This document shows, in pieces, positions 45,694 to 54,133 of a DNA stretch of 64,000 bases. Origin of the DNA: Dysgonomonadaceae bacterium PH5-43 (GTDB lineage: Bacteria; Bacteroidota; Bacteroidia; Bacteroidales; Azobacteroidaceae); assembly GCA_029916745.1 (NCBI GenBank), contig JARXWK010000006.1:52955-116954 (forward strand). The letters are read 5' to 3'. Within the stretch, counting starts at the first letter, position 1. The number at the start of each line of letters is the position of its first letter. The position numbers and the translations under genes are program-made. The notes below the pieces were generated by a model, which was not told where the DNA came from, ran no database searches, and saw nothing but the letters and a program-made list of their open reading frames with translations.

Positions 45694-47399
45694 AGTCTTT
45701 AATAATTTCAACCCCTACTAAGGTCATCAGAGAGATACGTTTTCATAAAGGAATAAATCTTATCGTTGATGAAAGTAAAGGTCAAATAACTGGAAATAAT
45801 GTTGGCAAAACTACAGTTCTCCGTCTAATCGACTTTTGCTTGGGAGAAGAGGCTAAACATATTTATATTGATCCAGAAAACAAGAAGACGGAATATCTAC
45901 TTGTTAAAGATTACCTAATAAAAAACAAAATCATAATAACTCTTACTTTAGGTAATAGTGTAGATGGAGATAATGAAGATGTAGTTATAAAAAGAAATTT
46001 CTTGTCAAAACCAAGAAAGGAAATTATTAGAGAAATAAATGGAGAGTTTATCGCTAAGGACGACTTTGAAGATAAGTTATCTGAATTGTTATTGCCAGAC
46101 CTGAAAGAGAATAGACCAACATTCCGACAAGTTATTTCTCATAATATTCGTTATAGCGATTTGAGAATTTCCAATACATTAAAAACTCTTGATTCTTATA
46201 CAACAGATGCTGAATATGAAACGTTATATTTACATTTATTCGGTTGTGATTTTACATCAGGCTATGACAAGCAAAAGATTATAGAAAAAATAAAAACAGA
46301 AAATACTTATAAAAAACGATTAGAGAAAAAACAATCTCGCAATGAATATGAAGTTCTCCTAGAATGGGTTAACGACCAGATAGAGGTGTTGAATAAAAAG
46401 AAGTCTAATCTGAATATTAATGAGGATTTTGAATCAGACATAAATTTGCTAAACAAGGTTAAGTATTCAGTAAACTCAGTAAGTTCTGAAATTGCGTCAT
46501 TGAATCTGCGTAAAAATATAATTTTAGATGCTAAACAAGATTTTGAATATCAAAAATCAGGTGTAGACATACAAGTATTGGAGACTATATACCAACAAGC
46601 AGCCTCGTTGATTCCGAATTTGCAAAGAAAATTTGAGGAACTTGTAACATATCACAATCAAATGCTTGTGCAAAAAATTAAGTTTATCACTCAAGACTTA
46701 CCACTTATAGAAAATAAAATTCAAGAAAAAAATAACGATCTTACTTCTCTTTTGTCCAAAGAACAAATTTTGTCTGAAAAAATTATGCAATCGGATACAT
46801 TTGAAGAATTAGAAGGTATTATACAGGAACTAAATAATTTATTTAAGAAAAAGGGAGAGTATGAAAATGTAATAAATCAGATATCCGAAGTAGAGGCAAA
46901 TATCAAAGAACAGAATGAGAAATTAAAAAAAATTGATGAGCAGCTATTTGCTCCTGATTTTGAATCTATTGTAAGAAATCAGTTAAAGAAATTTAATAAA
47001 TTTTTCGGGGAAATCTCGAATCAGTTATACAAAGAGCAATATGCAATAACTTATAACATTGTAACTAACAGTAAAGGACAGAAAATTTATAAATTTAGTT
47101 CCTTTAATGTAAATCATAGTTCTGGGAAGAAACAAGGAGAAATATCCTGTTTTGATATAGCTTATACGTTGTTTGCTGATGAAGAAGAAATTTCATGTCT
47201 TCATTTTCTTCTAAACGATAAGAAAGAATTGATTTATGGTGAACAGTTGAAAAGAATAGCAGAGGTCGTTAATAAAAAAGATATTCAATTTGTAGCTTCT
47301 ATTCTAAGAGATAAACTTCCCCCTGAATTAGATAAAGAAGAGTACTTCGTGGTTAAGTTATCACAAGACAATAAGCTGTTTAGGATAGAGAATCAATAA
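45684..47399 (+). CDS. DUF2326 SMC/RecN-like ABC ATPase of an ABC-3C system
   Basis: About 571 aa. Walker A is GNNVGKTT at residues 37-44, preceded by the GINLIVDESKGQIT strand typical of DUF2326 ATPases. Residues about 200-420 are coiled coil (KKKSNLNINEDFESDIN, LLSKEQILSEKIMQ, EVEANIKEQNEKLKKIDEQL), and the C-terminal nucleotide-binding half follows with GEISCFDIAYTLFADEE and the FVASILRDKLP segment. I use the ATG at 45684; a TTG two codons earlier is less likely. It is the motor or sensor of the three-gene system, expected to act on DNA or nucleoprotein. A short AT-rich gap separates it from the convergent purF. Confidence 0.85.
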   Translation: MFLKSLIISTPTKVIREIRFHKGINLIVDESKGQITGNNVGKTTVLRLIDFCLGEEAKHIYIDPENKKTEYLLVKDYLIKNKIIITLTLGNSVDGDNEDVVIKRNFLSKPRKEIIREINGEFIAKDDFEDKLSELLLPDLKENRPTFRQVISHNIRYSDLRISNTLKTLDSYTTDAEYETLYLHLFGCDFTSGYDKQKIIEKIKTENTYKKRLEKKQSRNEYEVLLEWVNDQIEVLNKKKSNLNINEDFESDINLLNKVKYSVNSVSSEIASLNLRKNIILDAKQDFEYQKSGVDIQVLETIYQQAASLIPNLQRKFEELVTYHNQMLVQKIKFITQDLPLIENKIQEKNNDLTSLLSKEQILSEKIMQSDTFEELEGIIQELNNLFKKKGEYENVINQISEVEANIKEQNEKLKKIDEQLFAPDFESIVRNQLKKFNKFFGEISNQLYKEQYAITYNIVTNSKGQKIYKFSSFNVNHSSGKKQGEISCFDIAYTLFADEEEISCLHFLLNDKKELIYGEQLKRIAEVVNKKDIQFVASILRDKLPPELDKEEYFVVKLSQDNKLFRIENQ

Positions 47400-47479
47400 T
47401 TTTAGCCTAATGAATGACCATTACTAAAGATTCTCTTCCCCTAATACAAAATACACTTTCCTATTAATTAATCGAGATA

Positions 47480-49213
47480 CTAAATATTACTCTTAGCGTA
47501 CTCTATAAAAGCTTTGTTTACCACTCTGTTTCCTCCAGGTGTAGGATAATCTCCAGAGAAGTACCAGTCGCCCGAATGGTTAGGACAAGCTTGGTGCAAT
47601 CCTTCTAAAGATTGATAAACTATTTGTACTTGCGCCTGAGTGTCTTTCGGTGTGAGTATCTCAGCAATCTTTTGTGATATTTCTTCGTCGCTGAAAGGAC
47701 TGTAAATGTCTTTTACATAATTTACAATCTCTTCTTTTGGTAAATCAATTTGAGCTTTACATTTTTGATAAGTTTCCTCTATAATATTTTCCATTCCTCG
47801 CTCTTTAAGCAAAGCAATAGCTGCGCGAAAGGCGACAAACTCGTCCATACGATTCATATCTATACCATAACAATCGGGATAACGAACTTGTGGTGCAGAA
47901 GAAAGAATTATTATCTTGCGAGGGTGTAGGCGGTCGAGTATCTTAATAATACTTTGTTTTAGAGTAGTACCCCTAACTATACTATCATCTATAATAACTA
48001 AATTGTCGACATAAGGACGAATTGAGCCATAAGTAACGTCATAGACGTGAGTAGCAAGGTCGTCTCTGGCAATTCCTTCCGTTATAAAGGTACGTAACTT
48101 AATATCTTTAATAGCTACCTTTTCTCTTCTTATGCGGAAAGTCAATTTGTTTTCTTTAGAATATTCATCAAGTCCTTCCATCATTCCGTAGAATGCCACT
48201 TCGGCTGTGTTGGGAATAAAGGAAAATACGGTATTTTCTAAGTCGTTGTCTATAGCATCTAATATTGAAGGTATAAGTAAATGCCCTAACATTTTACGTT
48301 CTTTGTAGATGTCGCAATCACTACCTCGTGAAAAATATATTCTTTCGAACGAACAAGGCTTAACATTTTTAGGTTGAAGTATTTGTTCTAAGCTTATCTT
48401 ATTATTGTCTCTTACAAAAAAAGCTTCGCCAGGCTGAAGTTCTTTTATATCTTCAACATTTACGTTCATAACGGTTTGTATAACGGGACGTTCTGATGCT
48501 AAAACTGCTATCTCATCATCATAATAATAAAAGGCAGGACGAATACCAGAAGGATCGCGCAAAGCAAACATTTCTGCCGTACCTGTAAGTCCGCAAATAA
48601 CATAACCTCCGTCCCATAAAGGCGAAGCTTCTTTTAGTATATTTGCCAAATTGATATTCCCAACAGTCTCGTCCATCAAGCTACCGAGCATTTCGAGCAA
48701 CATAAAAGTGTCGGAATATAAGCGAGGGTGCTCTCCTCTATCAACCAAGTATTCAAAAATCTCATCAACATTAGTAAGGTTGAAATTGCCACAAAGCATA
48801 AGACTGCGTTTGCGCTTCTGATTTCTTCTTAAGAACGGATGTACATACGCCAAGCCTGAGCGTCCGGTAGTACTGTAACGAAGATGTCCCATATAAGCTT
48901 CACCACAAAAAGGGATATTTGAATCTTTTTTACCAGCTATTTGGTCTATCGTATTATTAATGTTATCAAACACTTCAACTATAGCACCACTCCCCATAGC
49001 ACGCTCTCTGAATATATACTCAGTACCGGGATTTGCCGTTGCATTTACACAACCAACTCCAGCACCTTCTTGTCCTCTATTGTGTTGTTTTTCCATCAAT
49101 AGATATAGTTTGTTTAATCCATACTTCCACGTTCCGTACTTCTCAACATAATATTCCATTGGTTTCAATAGGCGAACTAAAGCCACCCCACATTCATGTT
49201 TTAATTGTTCCAT
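47480..49213 (-). CDS. purF: Amidophosphoribosyltransferase-type glutamine amidotransferase
   Basis: About 577 aa. Class II glutamine amidotransferase with a C-terminal phosphoribosyltransferase domain, catalysing the first step of purine synthesis from PRPP and glutamine. The short propeptide MEQLKHE precedes the nucleophile Cys8 (ECGVALVRL). QHNRGQEGAGVG and the GHLRYSTTGRSG segments build the glutaminase site; LVIIDDSIVRGTTLKQSI near 405-420 is the PRPP loop. It is longer than E. coli PurF (505), as in the Bacteroidales form, and the ATG at 49213 is chosen because the residues before it are not conserved. It lies 70 bp after gltB. Confidence 0.88.
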   Translation of the reverse strand: MEQLKHECGVALVRLLKPMEYYVEKYGTWKYGLNKLYLLMEKQHNRGQEGAGVGCVNATANPGTEYIFRERAMGSGAIVEVFDNINNTIDQIAGKKDSNIPFCGEAYMGHLRYSTTGRSGLAYVHPFLRRNQKRKRSLMLCGNFNLTNVDEIFEYLVDRGEHPRLYSDTFMLLEMLGSLMDETVGNINLANILKEASPLWDGGYVICGLTGTAEMFALRDPSGIRPAFYYYDDEIAVLASERPVIQTVMNVNVEDIKELQPGEAFFVRDNNKISLEQILQPKNVKPCSFERIYFSRGSDCDIYKERKMLGHLLIPSILDAIDNDLENTVFSFIPNTAEVAFYGMMEGLDEYSKENKLTFRIRREKVAIKDIKLRTFITEGIARDDLATHVYDVTYGSIRPYVDNLVIIDDSIVRGTTLKQSIIKILDRLHPRKIIILSSAPQVRYPDCYGIDMNRMDEFVAFRAAIALLKERGMENIIEETYQKCKAQIDLPKEEIVNYVKDIYSPFSDEEISQKIAEILTPKDTQAQVQIVYQSLEGLHQACPNHSGDWYFSGDYPTPGGNRVVNKAFIEYAKSNI

Positions 49214-49283
49214 ATCATTATTTAATAATAAAAGATTATGCAATGTTGATTGTTTTTTGTTTTTCTATCTCTTTAATTGATTG

Positions 49284-52200
49284 TTAATAATCTCGTTCTA
49301 TTTGAGCTATCTTTTTGTTTATAAGTTCCATTTTCTCTTCTTGTAAAACCTTTTTGTATTCAATAGGCGTTACTTTTATAAAGTGTTTCAGATAAATATC
49401 CCAACTACTAATTATTTTCAAAGCAAGCCGACTTTGCGTGTGTCGTGCGTGTGCAGTTATTAATTGTAACAATTCGTGAGCATCTGCCCTATCTTCTACA
49501 AGAGAAAGCTCTACCATTTCCATATTACAATTAGAATCAAAATTTCCATCTAAGTCTAAAACGTAAGCCAAACCTCCACTCATACCTGCGGCAAAGTTTC
49601 GCCCAGTTAAACCTAACACTACGGTGCGTCCGCCAGTCATATATTCGCAACAATGATCGCCTACACCTTCAACAACTGCTACCGCTCCACTGTTGCGAAC
49701 ACAGAAGCGTTCGCCAACTATACCATTTATATATACTTCCCCCGAAGTTGCCCCATACAATAAAGTATTTCCAGCTATAATATTTTCTTCCGGAATAAAT
49801 TTTGCATTAGTTGGCGGAACAACTATAATCTTTCCTCCCGACAATCCTTTACCAAGATAATCGTTAGCTTCTCCTTCAAGATTAAAAGATATTCCAGAAG
49901 AGAGGAAAGCACCGAAACTCTGTCCTGCCGAACCTGTAAACTTCACATTAATAGTATTTTCAGACAAACCTTTACTACCATAACGTTTAGCTATCTCGCC
50001 CGAAAGCATAGCTCCAACCGAACGATTTATATTAGTGATATTTTGTTTTATCTCTATTGGCACAGTTGTTTTAATTGCCGATTGAGCTTTGTTTATAAGT
50101 TCGACATCGAGCACCGAATCTATCTTATGGTCTTGTTGTTTAGTGTACTTTATATCATTTTTGTTATCTACGAATAACATTAGTTTAGAAAAATCTAACT
50201 TGTTTGTTTTTTCGTTTCTTTCAACAGCCCTTACTTCAAGCAAGTCGCTCCGTCCTATTATTTCCTCCAAGCTACGATACCCCATTTGCGCTAAATGCTC
50301 TCGTACTTCCTGAGCAAGAAAATTCATATAATTTATAACGTACTCATATTTCCCTTTGAAGCGAGCCCTAAGTTTTTCGTCTTGAGTAGCAACACCAACA
50401 GGACAAGTGTTTTCGTGGCATTTACGCATCATAACACAACCCAAAACTATCAATGCGCTTGTTGCAAAACCAAATTCTTCAGCTCCAAGCAACGTTGATA
50501 TTATTATATCTTTTCCTGTTTTTAGTTGTCCATCGGTTTGAAGTCGCACATATCCTCTAAGATTATTCATTACTAATGTTTGCTGAGTTTCGGCAAGACC
50601 TAAATCTCCAGGAATACCAGCATACTTTACCGAACTTATAGGACTTGCCCCTGTTCCGCCTTCTCCTCCGCTTATAATTATTCGGTCGGCTTTAGCTTTA
50701 ACAACACCAGCAGCAACAGTTCCCACTCCGCTTTCGGCAACTAACTTTACGCTTACCTCAGACGAGGGGTTTATATTCTTAAGGTCGAATATGAGTTGAG
50801 CCAAATCTTCAATAGAATATATATCGTGATGAGGAGGAGGCGAAATAAGAGTAATGCCCGGTATTGAATGTCGAGTTTTTGCTATTATTTGATTAACCTT
50901 AAAGCCCGGCAGTTGTCCACCTTCTCCTGGTTTTGCACCCTGAGCTATTTTTATTTGCAATTCATCGGCATTCACTAAGTATTCGGCAGTAACACCAAAA
51001 CGACCAGAAGCTATTTGTTTAATAGCACTTCGACGATTAAGTCCGTCTTCCCCAGTCTGATACCTCGATGGCTCTTCCCCACCCTCTCCTGTATTGCTTC
51101 GTCCGTGTACTATATTAAGGGCTATTGCTATTGCTTCGTGCGCCTCTTTGCTTATAGAACCGAACGACATCGCTCCGGTTACAAATCGTTTTGTTATGTT
51201 CTCTACAGGCTCTACCTCCGATATATCTATAGGATTGTGTTTGTAAGTAAAAAAATCACGCAAAAACACGGGTTGGCATTTATTGTCAACAAGATTAGAA
51301 TACTCCTTAAATTTTTCGTAATCGCCTAATCGAGTAGCTATTTGTAGTTTTTTAATAATCTCAGGATTCCAAGTATGATACTCTCCTCCCTTACGATAAG
51401 AATAAAAACCTGAGTTAAGAAGAATAGCATCGTCTTCTTTATCTTCAAAAGCAGATAAGTGGTCGAATAAAACATCTTTAGTTATATCATCTAAGTCGAT
51501 ACCTCCAATACGAGAAGCTATTCCGCTAAAATAATTATCAAGAACTTCTTTACCGATACCGACAGCCTCAAATATTTGTGCACCACGATAACTTCGCAGA
51601 GTTGAGATTCCCATTTTAGATAAAATTTTAAGCAAGCCTTTATTTACAGCTTTTATATAATTCTTCTCTGCCGTATCGTAGTCTAACTGTAATTCGTGCG
51701 AATTCACAGCTTCATTTATTATCGAAAACACCATATAAGGATTTACAGCAGTAGCTCCGAAGCCCAGAAGTAAGGCAAAGTGCATAACTTCTCGTGCTTC
51801 GGCAGTTTCAACTACTATTGCTATCTGCATACGCTTTTTCTTTTTTATAAGATGATGGTGCACTGCCGACACTGCAAGCAAAGAAGGTATAGCCGCTTGA
51901 TGTTTGTTTACACCTTTATCACTAAGAATAACATAACTATACCCTTCGTTTACGGCTTGCTCGGCTTGAATACATATGCTTTCTAAAGCAGCGGCTAAAT
52001 CGTTGGAGAATAATATAGGTATTGTTATTGTTCTAAATCCTTTATAAGCCAAATGTCTTAATATGTCTAAGTCGCGATTATTAATAATAGGCGTTTGCAA
52101 TTTCACCATTTTACATAGCTCTGGCGACGGCTTTAACAGATTTGTAGACTGACTGCCTATATAAAGAGATAGCGACATTACTAATTCTTCTCTTATTGGG

Positions 52201-53762
52201 TCGATAGGAGGATTGGTTACTTGTGCAAAAAGTTGACGAAAGTAGTTAAATAAACGTTGAGGCTTTTGAGAAAGCACAGCTATAGGTGTATCGTTCCCCA
52301 TAGAGCCTATTGGCTCCTTAGCCTCTTTAGTCATCGGCAGAATAATATTATAGACATCTTCTTTAGAGTAACCAAAAGCCTTAAGAAGTTTATTATGATT
52401 ATCCACATTGTGTTTCACTTTTCTTCCAGATAGAATGTCGGATAAAATTATTCTACTTTTAGATAGCCATTCGCCATAAGGATATTCGTTAGCTAATGTT
52501 TCTTTCAGTTCGGCATCATAAAATATTTTACCTTCAACAGAGTCTATCATCAACATCTTACCAGGCTTTAATCTTCCCTTTTCTTTTATTTCTAAATTTT
52601 CAAACGGCAATACTCCAGCTTCGGAAGCAATTACCATTATGTCGTTGTTTGTAATAACGTAACGAGCAGGGCGAAGACCATTTCGGTCAAGCATACCTCC
52701 AGCATACCGTCCGTCGGTAAAGAGAATAGTCGCTGGTCCGTCCCAAGGTTCCATTATAATACTATGATATTCATAAAATTCTTTCAATTTGTTAGGTATC
52801 GGATTTTTATCGTTCCAACTTTCGGGTACCAACATTGCCAATGCGTGAGGTAGCGATTTACCCGACATAACCAAAAACTCTAATATATTGTCGAGAGAAG
52901 CACTATCGCTCATATCTTTTTGCAATATCGGAAATATATCTTCGGAGCTTCCAAGCTCTGAAGCCGACAGAATACTTTCACGAGCATCTAACCAATATCG
53001 ATTTCCTCTTATAGTGTTTATTTCTCCATTATGACCGAGCAGCCTAAAAGGCTGAGCCAATCGCCACGAGGGAAATGTATTTGTACTAAATCTCGAATGG
53101 ACAAGTGCTAATCCGCTTGTGAAGTAAGGATTTGTAAGGTCGGGAAAATAATCGCGCAACTGTGTTGAGGTTAACATTCCTTTATATACGATACGTTGAG
53201 TAGAAAGACTTACCACATAAAAACTACTCTTGTCGATAAGGGTAGATGATAAAACTTCTTTCTCTATTTTTTTACGAGCAATATAAAGACGTTTCTCTAA
53301 ACCCTCGCTCGATAAGTTGTTGTCTACTACAAATATTTGTTTAATTAACGGTTCGTTACAAAGAGATAGCTCTCCCAAAATATCGCTATTCACAGGAACA
53401 TTTCGTGTTCCAAGCATAGAAAGACCTTCGCAAACAAGCACTCCGTTAATAATATCCATACATAACTCGGCAAGAGCCTCATCTTTAGGCAAAAACACAA
53501 GTCCTGTGCCATACTTACCTCTTTCGGGTATAGGAATTCCTTGTAATAAAATAAATTCGTGTGGTATCTGCAATGTAATGCCCGCTCCATCGCCAGTTTT
53601 ATTGTCGGCACTTTCGGCACCACGATGCAACATATTCTCAAGCACTTGAAGTCCTTGCTCTACTATAGTGTGCGATTTATTTCCTTTAATGTCTACAACC
53701 AATCCAACACCGCAAGAGTCGTGCTCGAACTCAGGTTGGTATAATCCTATTTGCTTCATCAT
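49284..53762 (-). CDS. gltB: Glutamate synthase large (alpha) subunit
   Basis: A 1492-aa enzyme that transfers glutamine amide nitrogen to 2-oxoglutarate. After a 16-residue propeptide comes nucleophile Cys17 (HDSCGVG), then the class II glutaminase domain (HSRFSTNTFPSWRLAQPFRLLGHNGEINTIRGN), the central domain, the FMN-binding synthase domain (EGGTGASPISSVKYAG), the 3Fe-4S cysteines (CVMMRKCHENTCPVG near 1100) and the C-terminal beta-helix (GXGXG repeats). All parts are present. The small subunit gltD is not adjacent: purF follows instead. Start at Met1 or Met2. Confidence 0.96.
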   Translation of the reverse strand: MMKQIGLYQPEFEHDSCGVGLVVDIKGNKSHTIVEQGLQVLENMLHRGAESADNKTGDGAGITLQIPHEFILLQGIPIPERGKYGTGLVFLPKDEALAELCMDIINGVLVCEGLSMLGTRNVPVNSDILGELSLCNEPLIKQIFVVDNNLSSEGLEKRLYIARKKIEKEVLSSTLIDKSSFYVVSLSTQRIVYKGMLTSTQLRDYFPDLTNPYFTSGLALVHSRFSTNTFPSWRLAQPFRLLGHNGEINTIRGNRYWLDARESILSASELGSSEDIFPILQKDMSDSASLDNILEFLVMSGKSLPHALAMLVPESWNDKNPIPNKLKEFYEYHSIIMEPWDGPATILFTDGRYAGGMLDRNGLRPARYVITNNDIMVIASEAGVLPFENLEIKEKGRLKPGKMLMIDSVEGKIFYDAELKETLANEYPYGEWLSKSRIILSDILSGRKVKHNVDNHNKLLKAFGYSKEDVYNIILPMTKEAKEPIGSMGNDTPIAVLSQKPQRLFNYFRQLFAQVTNPPIDPIREELVMSLSLYIGSQSTNLLKPSPELCKMVKLQTPIINNRDLDILRHLAYKGFRTITIPILFSNDLAAALESICIQAEQAVNEGYSYVILSDKGVNKHQAAIPSLLAVSAVHHHLIKKKKRMQIAIVVETAEAREVMHFALLLGFGATAVNPYMVFSIINEAVNSHELQLDYDTAEKNYIKAVNKGLLKILSKMGISTLRSYRGAQIFEAVGIGKEVLDNYFSGIASRIGGIDLDDITKDVLFDHLSAFEDKEDDAILLNSGFYSYRKGGEYHTWNPEIIKKLQIATRLGDYEKFKEYSNLVDNKCQPVFLRDFFTYKHNPIDISEVEPVENITKRFVTGAMSFGSISKEAHEAIAIALNIVHGRSNTGEGGEEPSRYQTGEDGLNRRSAIKQIASGRFGVTAEYLVNADELQIKIAQGAKPGEGGQLPGFKVNQIIAKTRHSIPGITLISPPPHHDIYSIEDLAQLIFDLKNINPSSEVSVKLVAESGVGTVAAGVVKAKADRIIISGGEGGTGASPISSVKYAGIPGDLGLAETQQTLVMNNLRGYVRLQTDGQLKTGKDIIISTLLGAEEFGFATSALIVLGCVMMRKCHENTCPVGVATQDEKLRARFKGKYEYVINYMNFLAQEVREHLAQMGYRSLEEIIGRSDLLEVRAVERNEKTNKLDFSKLMLFVDNKNDIKYTKQQDHKIDSVLDVELINKAQSAIKTTVPIEIKQNITNINRSVGAMLSGEIAKRYGSKGLSENTINVKFTGSAGQSFGAFLSSGISFNLEGEANDYLGKGLSGGKIIVVPPTNAKFIPEENIIAGNTLLYGATSGEVYINGIVGERFCVRNSGAVAVVEGVGDHCCEYMTGGRTVVLGLTGRNFAAGMSGGLAYVLDLDGNFDSNCNMEMVELSLVEDRADAHELLQLITAHARHTQSRLALKIISSWDIYLKHFIKVTPIEYKKVLQEEKMELINKKIAQIERDY

Positions 53763-53862
53763 TTCTATTTTAATTTTTGTTTTTATTCTGCATTTGTTCT
53801 ATAAAACTACTTGTTATACCGAGATGAAAAATCAGCATTGTAAACTAATGTTAACCTACACT

Positions 53863-53943
53863 TGACAAATGCCTTTTTATGTTGTAACTTTGTGCACACA
53901 AAAAGTGATATACCGCTGAGATATAGTCTTTGGCGGTTTTTTT
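53863..53943 (+). ncRNA. Candidate small RNA: promoter plus hairpin terminator in the gltB-glnN gap
   Basis: Plus strand: TTG at 53863-53865 and TAACTTTG at 53885-53892 form a promoter-like pair, about 19 bp apart. Some 20 bp later, arms 53912-53919 (ACCGCTGA) and 53930-53937 (TTGGCGGT) form a GC-rich hairpin, with wobble pairs at its inner end, followed at once by a T7 run to 53943. This is a complete promoter-to-terminator unit of about 45-50 nt with no coding capacity, divergent from gltB. It could be a small RNA or the decayed leader of a lost gene; no known family is recognised. Confidence 0.45.
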
Positions 53944-53947
53944 GTAC

Positions 53948-54050
53948 TGTGTTTCAACTAAAAACTCGGTGAGTTACAATATAAAACTCAGTGTGATTTC
54001 TCTGAAACACACTATGATTTTTCTGAAACACACCGAGTTTTTGTAAAAGA
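53948..54050. repeat. Tandem array D, period 21-22 bp
   Basis: Units begin at 53948, 53970, 53992, 54013 and 54034 (steps 22, 22, 21, 21), with related phrases (TGTGTTTCA, TGAGTTACA, TGTGATTTC, TATGATTTT, CGAGTTTTT) and tails ACTCGG, ACTCAG or AACACAC. Outer arms 53960-53971 and 54031-54042 are exact 12-bp reverse complements. It lies between glnN (3' end) and the candidate small RNA, in a 371-bp gap with no gene. Confidence 0.65.
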
Positions 54051-54133
54051 GTCTTCATTTTATCGAAAATGCATAGTTCGCCTAAAAATACCTACAGTTA
54101 AAGATTGTAAAGTTGAGTTAAATCTTCCTCCGT

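Noticed and set aside
49214..49243. Upstream ATG for purF at 49243
   Set aside because: The class II amidotransferase nucleophile would lie after an overlong propeptide; MEQLKHEC is the typical start in this group.
53763..54133. A tRNA or riboswitch in the gltB-glnN gap
   Set aside because: No cloverleaf or conserved riboswitch core could be drawn; only the hairpin-terminator unit and array D are supported.
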